Assembly (NCBI RefSeq): GCF_000281045.1
Contig: NW_008246107.1
Span: 341,221 to 384,751 of the forward strand
Direction: 5' to 3'
Source: Saprolegnia diclina VS20
Taxonomy: Eukaryota; Oomycota; Saprolegniomycetes; Saprolegniales; Saprolegniaceae
DNA: 43,531 nt
Below the pieces are notes generated by a model, which saw nothing but the letters and a program-made list of their open reading frames with translations, was not told where the DNA came from and ran no database searches. Below, in pieces: positions 30,401-40,871 of this stretch. Positions within the stretch are counted from its first letter, which is position 1. Each line of letters starts with the position of its first letter. The translations under genes were made by a program, and so were the position numbers.

Positions 30401-32745
30401 TCCAAGTATACCAGCGCAATAGTACTCGATGGCGCCGTGGCTCGTGGCCATCGACGTTAAAATCACTTGCACGAGCGCGCGCACGTGGTCGGTGGACCGC
30501 ACGTCGCTCGCGCAGTAGCACATGGCAGCCAAAAACCGCAATTGCGCCTACCCTCAACGTGAATCTCAACGTGAATCTCAAAGCTCAAAACAAGCAGAGT
30601 GTACGTGGACACCGTCGGCGTCGTCGTCGAACGCGTCGAGGGGCGACGCGGTGCGGGGCTTGACCGAGTGAAAGGCGTCGGAGGCCGCTGCTTTCTGGGG
30701 CAGCGGAAAGTAAAAGCCGAAGAGGAGCGCCTCCATGAGAAAGTCCATGTCCCCCAGCACCATCGCTCGCAGCCGCGCGTCAAAGGTCCAGTAGCACATG
30801 GTCTTGGCGACCGCGTAGCCGAACGCAGGCGACGCGGCCTTGTGCGCTTCGAACGAAAACGCGAGGCTCGTGTCCAGCTCCAGCGCGAAGCAGCTCTCGG
30901 GCATCTGCTGGTGGCACGCAATGTTGATCAGCGCAACTAGCGCGTCTTCCTTCAGGCTCGGGAGGTGTGGCGTCGTTGGTGGCAGCAGCAGCGCCTATAG
31001 ACCGCCTTTGCAGCTGACTGGATTCTTTATGTACGTACGGTATTGAGGACAGGCACGACGTTGGAAGCGACGAGCACCTTGGTGCAGCGGGCGTTGCGCG
31101 TGAGGTTCGCGAACGTGCGAATCGTGTTGTGCGCGCACTCGTCGTTGGAGGCGGCCCACTTGAAGAGATCGACCGTGCGCTTGACGAGCGGCTCGTTTTC
31201 CGAGAGGACGATCTTGACAAACTCGTCGTTCGCTGACAAGTTCGCGAGCACGCGGCTCGCTGGCGCCAAAATGAAGTCGAAGACGTCGGCGTGCGTCGAC
31301 CGCATCGACTCGTAGAGCGAGAGCAGGTACAAGGTTGCTTTGAGACTCCACGCGCCAAGCAGCAAGTGCAGGTCCAAGTACTTGGAAAAGTGACCAAGCG
31401 CGCGGGTGAGGAGGCGCGAGATGCCCATCTGCTCGTCGTGGAGAACAATGTCTTTGATCGACTGGACCGTCTGGAGCCGCGACCGGTTCCTAGCTCAACG
31501 TAGACCAGTAGTCCGTCCGTTTTGCGTACTGGAGGTGCACGTGCGGTGCGTGCACGAGGGTGTAGAGGAGCTCGCCGACGCTGCCTCGGACGGCGCCGGA
31601 CGCACTCGACGGCTGGAGACTCATGTTGTAAATGACAGCCGCCGCGAACGGACCTGCGCTACTGTGAAGACAACTCGTTCACTAGTATTTGGTCCACCGT
31701 GCTTGGGGTCTTGGACGAGCTGGGAGAGCGCGAGGATGACGCCGAGATTCGTGTGCGCGTTGGAGCCGCCGCCCGCAAAGAGCTTTTCGGGAAACTCACA
31801 GCCGTGCGCGATCATGTTGCTCAGCGCCTGGACGCAGAGCTGCTGCAGCGGCGCGTACGGCAGCGACAGCATCGTCGCGAGCTCAATGATCTGCGCAATA
31901 GTATCAATCTATCAATCTTTGCGACAGGTACCGCTTTGGACGAGTGCAGGAACTTTGCAAACGCCGGCGCAATCGAGAGCCGACAGAGCGTGAGCGCGCA
32001 GAGACACTTGACGTCGTAACTCGGCGACCACGAGATCTCGAGGACGACAGGGATGCCCTTCTTGGCGATGAACGCCCCCAACGTCTACAAATTCTTTCGT
32101 ATCAAGGTATCAGGAGTCGCCAATGACCTCGTCGGCCGTCGTGGACGTGAGGTTGGCCAGCGTCGCAGCGCAGTAGTGGGCGAGGTGCGTGTCTTCGACG
32201 TCCGTGAGGTCGGCAATGTTCTACCGAATTGAAGAGTCTTTGGACAACCACCGTGTGCGCACCTGGATCGCGCCCGACTGGATGATCATGAGCTCCGAGA
32301 GCGGCTGTTTCGACAGTTTGTAGAGCGACTCGGCGCACCGGGCCCGCGCCTCGGCGTTGTGCAGGTGCTTGTACGCGTTACCGGCGCCGCTGAGACTGTT
32401 GTTGCTCAAGAGCGCGTCGGCCGTGTGCACCGTGCGCACGGCCGCGAGGAGCCAGCGCTCCTTGACGCTCGAGGTCTCGTACGCCTTTGGCGCCTTGATG
32501 CGGCTCTGGTAGATGACGCCGTCAAAATCACCGGCCGCCGTTTGCGGGCGCGACGTCGGCGGCTGCTTCTGCATCATCTTCTTGCGCGCCTTGAGGGCGC
32601 CGAGCGCCGGGTCGGTGCGCGGCAAGGCCGGGAGGCTGTTGCCACTCGAGAGCGACGATGCGACAACGCTCATCTTGGGCGAGACGAGGCCCTCGACGGT
32701 GCTGCCCCGCGTCGAGCGTGTACCCGGCGCCGCCAGCGGGACCAT
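27449..32745 (-). CDS. Armadillo-repeat protein, about 1528 aa, 17 exons
   Basis: Exons, 5' to 3': 32745-32263, 32220-32128, 32084-31932, 31890-31698, 31653-31530, 31489-31039, 30994-30605, 30547-30412, 30364-30128, 30081-29877, 29830-29704, 29663-29425, 29382-29205, 29159-28893, 28852-28151, 28108-27968, 27916-27449. The 16 introns are 40-57 nt and the total is 1529 codons with stop. The first 75 residues are Ser/Pro/Lys-rich and disordered. The rest is nearly all helical armadillo-type repeats, seen as recurring LxNLS, CAATLANL, TFANLTRN, LLCNLSA, MTVRNLTL and TLHNLAL segments. A His run, HHHHPHHHHH, lies at about 1225-1234. The C-terminal 150 residues (with RWVNYVVQVP and NRRHSRQNVLMMMALPQ) are not repeat-like. 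Such proteins are scaffolds; partners are unknown. Several neighbouring open fragments that look like separate genes are its exons. Confidence 0.85.
30553..30576. repeat. 12-bp tandem duplication inside intron 7
   Basis: Two identical copies of CTCAACGTGAAT (plus strand) lie inside the 57-nt intron at 30548-30604, the longest intron modelled in the window. Without one copy it would be 45 nt, the usual size. Confidence 0.75.
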
Positions 32746-32888
32746 AGCGAGCCGGAATTAGAGTCGGTAACTGCAGTCCAAGACAGGCGAGCCTATTTCG
32801 ATCCGAACCAGAGACCAGACGGGCGACCACGACAGATTCATTCAAGTGTTAGAGATGCACAAAAGCACAGCTGATAGATATAAGAGCA

Positions 32889-33969
32889 CTACGGGGCGTG
32901 AACGACGGCGACGGACGGCAGATCGAGCTTGGCCATCCAGCGCCCGACGCTGCGGACGTCGGTCGGGACCTGCACCGCGATGACAGGACCGCCGCCGTAC
33001 CAACGACGATAGAGCGCCCAGCTCTGCGGATCGATAAGCCTACATTGTCGTCAGTAGGTATGTGTACGTCAGAGACGTCGGACGCACCGCGCGTCCGTCT
33101 TGAGATGCACCGTGGCGCGAAGCCGCCCGGTTGTGGGGTCCAGGAGGCTCTGGTTGGCGACCTCGCCGGGCGCGTCATTGGACTTCTTGGCCACAAAGGT
33201 CTAATGCACGACGTGAGCTCTGGCCCATTGAAATCGATGTAGAGTTACGAGCCATGCTTCAACCCACGACGCGGCGATGACATACCACGTCTCGCCTGGC
33301 TGCGGCAGCGACTGGTGGCAGTTGCGGACGGCAACGAGCTCGGCGACAGGATCATGCTTGCGCACGACCGATGCATCGGACGAAGCAGCGGCCGGAACGC
33401 TCGACGATGCGGAGAGTACAGACGAGTTGCCCTGCGACCGCGGCGCCGTAGTTGAGGACAAGCTCACGCACACTTGGCCGTACGGCCGATCTTCGCGGAA
33501 CGACGTCTGGCGCATCATGGTCGACGTGGGCGCGAGGTCAAACCACTGCTCGGCGTTCTACAGGAAGCGTCAGTGGGCATCTTGATCGTTACGAGGTACT
33601 GCGTACTTGCTCGCCAAGGAAAAAGTCGCTCGGGATCACGGCGACGCCCATCTCTTTGGACGTAAAGCCCGAGACGTGGCGCACCGCGATCTGGAGGCTC
33701 TCAATGTCGGCGACAGCATGCGCGTCCAAGGCCACGGGGCAGTGCCACAGCGGGTTGCGCGTCATCTTGGCGACCTTGGTTTTGGTCGTCGTGGTCTTGC
33801 CTCCGCGCAGGATGAGCGTGGCTTCGCACATGCAGTTGCTCGTGAGGCCGTCGCTGCCGAGCGCGACGAGGCCCTTGCCCGAGACGACGACGATGCGGAG
33901 AGGTGCAGCGTCGCCAAGCAGCGCCTGCTTCTTGGAGGGCGAGACCGCGACGCCGTCGTAGCTGGCCAT
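32889..33969 (-). CDS. C2 domain plus DUSP domain protein
   Basis: Four exons: 33969-33607, 33557-33249, 33200-33088, 33039-32889; introns 49, 48 and 48 nt; 311 aa. Residues about 24-115 look like a C2 domain (LRIVVVSGKGL ... CEATLIL ... KTKVAKMTRNPLW), but the usual calcium-binding Asp residues are mostly absent, so phospholipid or protein binding without calcium is likelier. A Ser/Ala-rich linker follows. Residues about 205-288 match a DUSP domain, otherwise known from ubiquitin-specific proteases: GETWYVIAASWVEAWLTFV, a middle LLDPTTG, then LIDPQSWALYRRWYGGGPVI. The match continues across two splice junctions, which supports the model. No protease catalytic domain follows. It lies 143 nt downstream of the armadillo gene, in tandem. 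A ubiquitin-system adaptor role is inferred. Confidence 0.75.
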
Positions 33970-34822
33970 CGTCGTGCTGGAAGCTGGGATTTTGTATTTT
34001 TATTGCTGCAAAAGAAATAAATTTTCCCACTTCAACCTTTTCGCTTGCGATTTGACACGGGTCGTACAGACGCAGCTGAACACAGGGGCAACGCGCCACA
34101 GAACCTGCGAGGCTCCTTGTTTTGAAGGAGTTGATCGATGCTAGGATTGGCCCTAAATGGGTTGCTTTTCCGCCAATCGCGGCGCAGTCGAGCCCAGGAT
34201 CCCTTTGGCTGCAGCCAGCGACGAGCTCTCGTTGAGCTCGTAAACTTGTACATGTATGATGGTTGCAGTCGCTTTGGATACATGGATGGATATACCTTGG
34301 ATAAGATAGATCAATACTGCAAGCGTGGATAGCTAGGCGTGGATCGAGTGAGTCGTGTGCCCGTTCGTCGTACCGCGACATTCAGGATCGGAGGCAGATG
34401 GCGACCACCGTGCCTTCGACAACAATCAACGAACGACGCCAATCGACGATGCGGCTCTCGGCTGCTTGGAATCGAAGCGCGAGGAAGAATGCACTGCTCA
34501 TTCGCGCGCCAAGCACCAGCCGTCGTTAGGCTCATCAACTGGTTGATCACTTTTGCATGGACCTGCCACGACGCCCCGCCAAGCTGGTTGCTCTGTCCTT
34601 GATCATGGCTGCTGCTCAGAAAATTCAACGTAGTACAACCTCCTGCCGTTCTCATGGACGTTGGCCCTTCTAAATGTAGAGCTCCTTCTAGTCGACGTAG
34701 AGGACTGCACGACGACGGCTTGGTTCCGGTGGCTCGTTCCGACGTCGACGTCGCCAATGATTGGTTCGTCCCTATCCGAATAAGACCGGCGTCCGTCAAA
34801 CTGCAATCTGCCCGCACGAACG
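33970..34822. other. Divergent promoter region, 0.85 kb
   Basis: This lies between the C2-DUSP gene (-) and the transporter (+). It holds ATTGG near 34145, CCAAT near 34163 and the palindromic pair at 34754-34764. No gene is recognised. Confidence 0.45.
34754..34764. promoter_or_regulatory. CCAATgATTGG palindrome of transporter gene
   Basis: Two CCAAT boxes face each other around a single G, 59 nt before the transporter ATG, the same distance as single boxes at other genes. Confidence 0.45.
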
Positions 34823-35957
34823 ATGGCATCCAAGTCCGAGGTCCTCCCGCTCGTGTCGCCCAAGCCGGAGGCGCCGGTGCACCACCACCTCCTCGGCCTC
34901 TCGCTCGTCGCGTGCTCGGCCTTCACCTTCAGCCTCATGTCCTGCGCCATCAAGTACCGTCACGACTCTTCGTCCATGCATCTCATTCTGTCTAGGTACG
35001 AGAGCTACGTCATGTCGTCGATGGAGACGGTCTTCTGGCGCTCGGGCTTTGCCTGGATCCTCATCCTCGTACGGCTTCTGCAATGAGCTTGGTTGCAAGC
35101 TTATCGTTTGCGTAGATGGCGGTCAAGTGCCAGCGCGTGAGCTTGTACGTCGCGCCCGAGTACCGCTTCTTCCTCGCGATCCGCTGCTTTGTCGGCTTCC
35201 TCTCCATGTCGCTGGGCTTTTGGACCATGTCCCAAATGGTGCTGGCCGACGCCAGCGTCATCATCTTTACGAGCCCCGTCTGGTCCTTCTTCCTCGTACG
35301 ACGCTCGATATTTCGCACCATCTCAGAACTGATATGTACGTATAGGGCGCGCTCATCCTGCACGAAACCATTGACCCGGTCTCGTTTGGCTGCGCGCTTT
35401 GCTCGTTCATCGGCGTCGTCTGCGTCTCTCGGCCGTCGTTCCTCTTTGGCGAGTCGGCCGAAGAGGATGTCCATGGCTCCAAGTTTGCGGTCGTCGGCGG
35501 CCTCTGCGCAGCAGCCAGCCAAGCGCTCGTCTACGTCGTCGTGCGGGGGCTCAAGGGCCTCCACTTCATGGTCGTCATCCAGTACTTCATGCTTACGTGC
35601 ACGATCGGGTCGGGTCTCTGGATGCTTCTTGTCGAGCAGGTAGAAGCAGAAGATACGATGGAGTACTCATCCGTATACGTTGTTTAGCGCATCAATGTGA
35701 CGCTGACGCCGGACGTGTGGGCGGCGGCCGTGGCCACGGGCGTCCTCGGCTTTGTGGGTCAGCTCTTCATGACCAAGGGTTTCCAGCTCGAGAACGTCGG
35801 GATTGCGTCCGTCATGCGGTACCTCGACATTGTCTTTGTCTTCATCTGGGACATTACGCTTCTGCGCGAAGCCATCAACCTCTGGAGCGTCCTCGGCGCC
35901 GTCATCATTTGCTCGTGCGCGATCGTGATCGCCCTCCGCAAGGCGCACAAGCAGTAG
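34823..35957 (+). CDS. EamA/DMT-family transporter (SLC35G-like)
   Basis: Five exons: 34823-34953, 34996-35068, 35116-35295, 35346-35639, 35688-35957; introns 42, 47, 50 and 48 nt; 315 aa. About ten membrane helices in two EamA-like halves are visible. Helix 1 starts near residue 24 (LLGLSLVACSAFTF). The first half ends with ADASVIIFTSPVWSFFLGALILHE, and the second with IASVMRYLDIVFVFIWDI, the two equivalent signature segments of the drug/metabolite transporter superfamily. The substrate is unknown; eukaryotic relatives include SLC35G-type solute carriers. The C-terminus ends in KAHKQ. The first intron (42 nt) is a multiple of three and has no stop, so its retention would add 14 residues in frame. 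Confidence 0.85.
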
Positions 35958-36171
35958 AACTAACTTTGAATCCATGCATATTTGACGCCACCGAGTCGAC
36001 CAACTGTGATGACGACGAGCTCTCGACTGATTGTGCTGGCATCACGATGAGTCCGTTGGGAGATTTGCAACAGCAGAATAGCTCCTCAGGTAGCGAGGAC
36101 TCGTGGAGCCAACTTGGACAAAACTACTATCGGGTCACGAGCACGCCTCTATTGCACTACGTCTATTACTA

Positions 36172-36639
36172 CTACGGCGCCTGCTTGGGCGCGTCGGGCA
36201 CAAGGACGACAGCCGATGACACTGCGCTCTCGCTCGCAATGGGCTCTGCGGGCTCCACGACCAGCGCCACAGCCGACGAGCTTGTGTCGACAGGCTCCGG
36301 CGCCGACACGACGGCCACCGAGGAAGGCGCAACTGGCGTGGGCGCTGGGCTCGCTGGCGACGCCACGTACGCGTCGAACGAAATCTTTTGCTGCAGCACG
36401 CGGTGGGCCTCGGCCGGTGTGAGCGCGCCAATAGACGCTGCAGGAAACCCGGCTTTGGCGAGGTCGAGCTTCATCTGCGTCGTGATCATGAACGGGACCC
36501 GGACTGTCGCGTTGCCGACGTTCTTGGAGCCGTACCAGAAGCGCTCGGCCGTCTTCTGCGTGTCGTACTTGAGCTTGTTGGTCTTGTACAGGACGCGCGT
36601 CCGGAGGTTCAGCAGCCGCGTGCTCCACCGCGCCGTCAT
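36172..36639 (-). CDS. Hypothetical protein, 155 aa
   Basis: This single exon converges with the transporter across 214 nt. The N-terminus is strongly basic (MTARWSTRLLNLRTRVLYK), possibly an organelle targeting sequence. Residues 20-85 look folded: FWYGSKNVGNATVRVPFM, then a helical pair with MKLDLAKAGF and LTPAEAHRVLQQ, reminiscent of small UBA-like helical hairpins. Residues 95-155 are Ala/Val/Pro/Ser low complexity. The ATG at 36639 is used; an upstream in-frame GTG is ignored. I do not recognise a family, but base composition fits a real gene. Confidence 0.6.
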   Translation of the reverse strand: MTARWSTRLLNLRTRVLYKTNKLKYDTQKTAERFWYGSKNVGNATVRVPFMITTQMKLDLAKAGFPAASIGALTPAEAHRVLQQKISFDAYVASPASPAPTPVAPSSVAVVSAPEPVDTSSSAVALVVEPAEPIASESAVSSAVVLVPDAPKQAP

Positions 36640-37483
36640 GCTGGCCACGTTTCGAGAAGTCCCAACATCCGGACAACACCGGATACTAAACGTGGCTATT
36701 CGTGGCTATTTGACGACGTATTTTTGACAAGCCATTTCGTGCCTTGTAGACCTCCAACGGCGACGCGGTGTAGCGCGTTCCGCTCTCCAAAGTCATTTCT
36801 ATCGATGTGCCAAGTAGGAGCGATTTCGTAAAAAATGTTGGTTGACAGACTCCAGCTCTCCCACATCACACCATCGTGGTTTATTCGCATCTGGGATTGG
36901 CCAAAATGTTTGACAACTAGCCAATCAAAATCGTTTCCACAAGTAATTTGCGCGCGCCAATGTCTGCTGCGGTATAACTCTCACTGCCATGACTCGCGAG
37001 CTCCCCACACCATGTGTACAACAGTAAGAGAATGTGCATAACAGTGCTCGACGTATAGCTATCTGCGCAGGGCTATACGTAGCTAGTCGGCAAATGTGAT
37101 GCAAGCGCAGTGCAGACGTTGGGCCATCGCATTCCACACCGCACGATTTAAGGCGCCTACTCGCTAATCTCAAACTCACAAACCGTCAGCGCGATATGGT
37201 GACGCCCGACCGCGCAGCGTAGACGTTTCCTTCTCTTTGGCTCGTCCTCGCAAACCGGGCACAACAGGCTGCATACGTCTTTGCGAGGACCGATGCTGGC
37301 AAAGTGGAAGCAACTACGAGTAGCTACTGCTAAATGTGCAGTGGAATAGTCAGGATTTGTCAATACGTCACTTGAGGGCAACGCACCTCACCTCTGTTCG
37401 CGAGCCGCCTCGAAACCGGTTATCTTTTGCCCCGTATCCGGATCAAGCCCTTGCCGGTTCTTTTTGGAAGAAAGATCAGAGCG
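36640..37483. other. Divergent promoter region, 0.84 kb
   Basis: This lies between the 155-aa gene (-) and ATG13 (+). Its main feature is a facing CCAAT pair at 36896-36927. No gene was found. Confidence 0.45.
36896..36927. promoter_or_regulatory. Facing CCAAT pair, 18-nt spacer
   Basis: GATTGGC (36896-36902) and GCCAATC (36921-36927) form a perfect inverted pair. It lies 257 nt from the minus-strand start and 557 nt from the ATG13 start, further than is typical here. Confidence 0.35.
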
Positions 37484-39386
37484 ATGATGCAGTCGACGCA
37501 CCTCGAGCGGAGCGCGTCGCTGCGGACGTCGCCGACGCGCCAGGTGCAGACGGACCACGTCGTCCTCGAGGCCTTCTACAAGGCCGTCGAGCTCGTGCTC
37601 ATGAGCCGCGTGCACTTTCCCGCCGGCGCCGCGCCGCGCAACACCCGCGTACGTCCGCCTGTATGCTGCTAACCCTGGCGTCATGTTGAAGGCTGTAGCT
37701 GTACTTTGACATGGTCGAGGTACCCTGCGTGCGCGAGGCCATGGCGCCCGTCAAGGCCAACGTCCACGACCCGCTCTACCTCGACATCTCGATGGGCGAC
37801 ACACTCCTCGAGCGCTGGCAGCTCACGTACTCGACGAGCAGCGCGCATGGCGCGACCGCACCCGGCAACTTTATCGCGCAGCTGCGCAAGGTCGTGCAGC
37901 AGCTCGCAATCTTGCTCCGGTCGCTCTTCTGCCTCGTACGCATTTTGCCGGCGTTCCACGTGAGCCAGCAGCTCAAGTTCCAGCAGGAAGATCTCGGCCA
38001 TGCGCTCGTGGGCTTGAGCTACCACCTCGGCCAGAGCGAAGCGCAGATGCCACTGCAGTTTGACACGGCGACGACGAAGCAGCGGTACAGCTTCCAGCCC
38101 GTCGACACGATGTTTGGCGTCGTCATGGTCGGGGTCATGTACCGCAAGCAGACGGCAGACGTACTCGCGGCGATTGAGCAAATGGCGCCGCCATCCCCCG
38201 TCGCGAACGATGTGTCACCGACGCTCGAGCACGCCATCATCCAGGACTACGTGCCCACGACGCCGCAGACCAAGCCGGCGCCGTCCCCGCTGCTCGGTCC
38301 CGCGCGCATGGTCGTCCAGGAAGATGACATGCTTCGCCGAGGTATTATCAACAATATTCTCCATCATCAAAGTTGACAGAACGTCCCAGATGCGACACCG
38401 TACGCCACATCGCAGCCGATGGCCATTCCGCACGTCGCAACGACTGCCGGTACATTGCCGTATATGTGCAGTCGGAACATGCTGCTGCTAGTCGACGCAC
38501 CGTCGTACCCGCGCCGAGACACTGCACCACCCAAGCAAGCCCACTCGCTGGATGCTCCCGAGCAGCTCCGGTACCTCCCTCCTCTTCTTAGTTACTTAGT
38601 ACAAATGCTATTTTGCAGGCGCCCGTCCATGAAGCCGGTGTCGGTGCTTGAAACGATGGCCAAGGCCAGCTTCCAGACGCCACCGCTGCACCCCAACTCG
38701 GCGCCCGTCCCGATCGGAACGCCCGTGCGCGCGATGGCACCGCTCGACGGCTTTCAGCTCGACGGCAAATTCCGGCCCGGCAGCGCCGATAGCGACAAGT
38801 CGTCGTCGTCGTCGCAGCTGCCCTTCTCGGTGGCGACGGAGAAGCAGCGCTCGGCGCGAACGACACCGCCCTTCTTCTCGAGCAGCCCGCCGTTCCGAGC
38901 GCTGGCGGGCGAGGCGCCGTCAGCGTCGCCCCAGAACGTTCCGGCCACGCGGCTGCAGTTCCACCCGACCCGCGGTCTCGTCCTAGACTCTCTACGTTCT
39001 TATGGGGAACTTGACGTGCGTAGACGCCAAGCACGAGCGCCGGCGAAGCGAGTCGTTTGAAGTCGCGAGCGGCGGCAGCAGCGTGTGGGGCATTGCGCCG
39101 TCGGTGCTGGACCTCGGCTGTCTCTCGCCCCTCGAGTCGCCGCCGGTCGACGAGGCGAATTTACCGTTCGCCCTCTCGTCCTCGGCCAAGGTCGAAGTCG
39201 GCAGCTTCCTCCAGCAGCTCAAGCAAGCGCCGCCCCTCCACGTGGCGACCACCGGCCGACCGCTGGTACACAGTTATGCTCTGGATATGGATCTATGAGT
39301 GTGGTGCGTAGGCGTCGGTGGACCAGGAGCTTGCGTTCTTCCGCCAGCTGCGCGACGACATGACCCACGACCTGCAGTCGTCCTAG
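37484..39386 (+). CDS. ATG13: Autophagy-related protein 13
   Basis: Seven exons: 37484-37648, 37699-38341, 38390-38449, 38492-38570, 38619-38974, 39024-39265, 39312-39386; introns 50, 48, 42, 48, 49 and 46 nt; 539 aa. Residues about 18-210 form the ATG13 HORMA domain: VVLEAFYKAVELVLMSR, LYLDISMGDTLLERWQLTY and QLAILLRSLFCLVRILPAF are characteristic segments. The middle is long, disordered and Ser/Pro-rich, as in other ATG13 proteins, with a Ser run near codons at 38800. A short conserved tail includes KVEVGSFLQQLKQAPPL and a final DQELAFFRQL. ATG13 bridges ATG1 kinase and scaffold proteins to start autophagosome formation and is regulated by TOR phosphorylation. Introns 3 and 4 are stop-free multiples of three. 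The last exon is only 75 nt. Confidence 0.88.
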
Positions 39387-39459
39387 TCTCCGTCTCGTCT
39401 CTCTAGTCGTCGTCGCCATGTGTCTCTAATCATACTACTTCGTGTATTTTGGAGGGCTC

Positions 39460-39816
39460 CTAGGGGTAGTACTGCTGGAAGAACTGGCCAAGGCCGTACG
39501 TGCCACCCGTGAAGCACGAGTACGCGAACCCGAGGTACGTGCGCGGCGGCAGGTCCCAGATGTGCACGATGAGCACGGTAGTAGCCCAAGTGGCGATGCC
39601 ACCGATGGCGAAGGCCCCGTAGACTTGGGCGAGCTGCGCGTCCGGCGGCAGCGCCACAAAGGCGGCGGGGACCAGCGAACAGCGCGGCGCAAAGCGCAGG
39701 AAGCGGAACGCGCAGAACTGCACGACGGCGCTCGTGGCGATGAACATGAGGAGGAAGGTCCCGAGCGCGCTGCCCTGCGCGAGCATCGTCCAGAGGAGCC
39801 ACTCGAGCAGACCCAT
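39460..39816 (-). CDS. Hypothetical small membrane protein, 118 aa
   Basis: This single exon ends 73 bp from the convergent ATG13 stop. Two clear hydrophobic helices lie at about 13-35 and 66-88; a short amphipathic N-terminus (MGLLEWLLWTML) and a Gly/aromatic-rich C-terminus (YLGFAYSCFTGGTYGLGQFF) may add membrane contact. There is no signal peptide cut site. Codon composition matches the neighbouring genes. No family is recognised; an organelle or ER membrane protein is likely. Confidence 0.6.
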   Translation of the reverse strand: MGLLEWLLWTMLAQGSALGTFLLMFIATSAVVQFCAFRFLRFAPRCSLVPAAFVALPPDAQLAQVYGAFAIGGIATWATTVLIVHIWDLPPRTYLGFAYSCFTGGTYGLGQFFQQYYP

Positions 39817-40316
39817 GGTTGCTGCTGGCCGCTTGTGTGAAACTGAACACTCCAGATGGCTTTTCGAGCACTGTTACCTAACAAGTTAAAAAGCACGAGG
39901 TATTGTCGGCCTCGTTCAGGCAGAGCAATGGCTTGACGAGGGCTAGACGGACGTGTCGAGCGTCGCCTGGCCATGCATGCGCATGAGAGTGTCTTCAATA
40001 TGCCTGGTTGGGTGCCATTGTCTCTAGGACAATCCTTCTTACTCTAGGATCCTCGTCCTCACCTGCTGCCACGAGTGTCGAGAGCAATGACTGCCAAATA
40101 CCAGACAATATCAGGACCATGATCCTCCTTCCGACATGATCCCACGATCCACCGGTCGCTCTGCTGGCACAGGCAGCCGACTGGGCGACAGACTCGATCT
40201 CATCTTCACCAGAGCGAGGAGTTTCGCCTCTGCCTACGCGTATCCGGCATCCGGATACGGCGCCGAGGGTTCCAGGTGTCCATTTGCAACACAAAGCCGG
40301 TGCGATTAGCCTCCTC
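39817..40316. other. Divergent intergenic region, 0.5 kb
   Basis: This lies between the small membrane protein (-) and the SxIP protein (+). A non-ATG minus-strand frame runs through it and antisense into the next gene, and I regard that as a shadow. No clear box or gene was seen. Confidence 0.4.
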
Positions 40317-40871
40317 ATGGCGGCCCATGACGGCGCGACCTCGGACGACGGGGCGAAGGAGCGCAAGCGGCAGCACCACCACGGCGCCTCCTCCATCCAG
40401 TCCAAGATCCCTCGCCTCTTCAAGCCATCGGCGCCCGGCAGCGCCAAGAAGGCCAAGGCGGCGTCGCGCATCCCGCGCATGGCCTCGGGCATCCCGCGGC
40501 GACGGCTACTCGAGGCCGTGAGCTGCGACTCGTCGAGCGATGGCACCGTGAGCGAGTGCCCAACCATCAGCTCCATGACCGAGTCGCAGGTCGACGACGA
40601 CCCGATCTCGTTCGTCGCGACCTTGCGCGAGATGGACATTGCGCGTTGCCTCCAGGAAGACCTCGTGCGCGACAACGCCAAGCTCAAGCAGCAAGCCGAG
40701 TTCATTCACTCGGAGATCGGGTACCTTTACGAGCTCCTCACGCAGATTGAGGCGGCCGTGCAGACGAGCGCGCGGTCGCGGCGAGCCCACCAGGCCATCC
40801 TCGACATCATCGCGGCCCCGATGCCCAGCAGCCTCGACCGACCGGATGTGCCGGACGACGCAACGTTTTGA
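40317..40871 (+). CDS. Coiled-coil protein with three SxIP motifs
   Basis: This single exon encodes 184 aa. Residues 14-65 are basic and Ser/Pro-rich and contain three S-x-I-P tetrapeptides: SKIP (29-32), SRIP (50-53) and SGIP (57-60), the first two followed by Arg. SxIP within basic Ser/Pro-rich sequence is the known docking motif for EB1-type microtubule plus-end proteins. After an acidic Ser-rich stretch, residues about 97-165 are predicted helical coiled coil (CLQEDLVRDNAKLKQQAEFI, LYELLTQIEAAV). A microtubule plus-end or spindle adaptor is inferred; I do not recognise the protein by name. The ATG at 40317 is the first in frame after an open non-ATG lead. Confidence 0.65.
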   Translation: MAAHDGATSDDGAKERKRQHHHGASSIQSKIPRLFKPSAPGSAKKAKAASRIPRMASGIPRRRLLEAVSCDSSSDGTVSECPTISSMTESQVDDDPISFVATLREMDIARCLQEDLVRDNAKLKQQAEFIHSEIGYLYELLTQIEAAVQTSARSRRAHQAILDIIAAPMPSSLDRPDVPDDATF

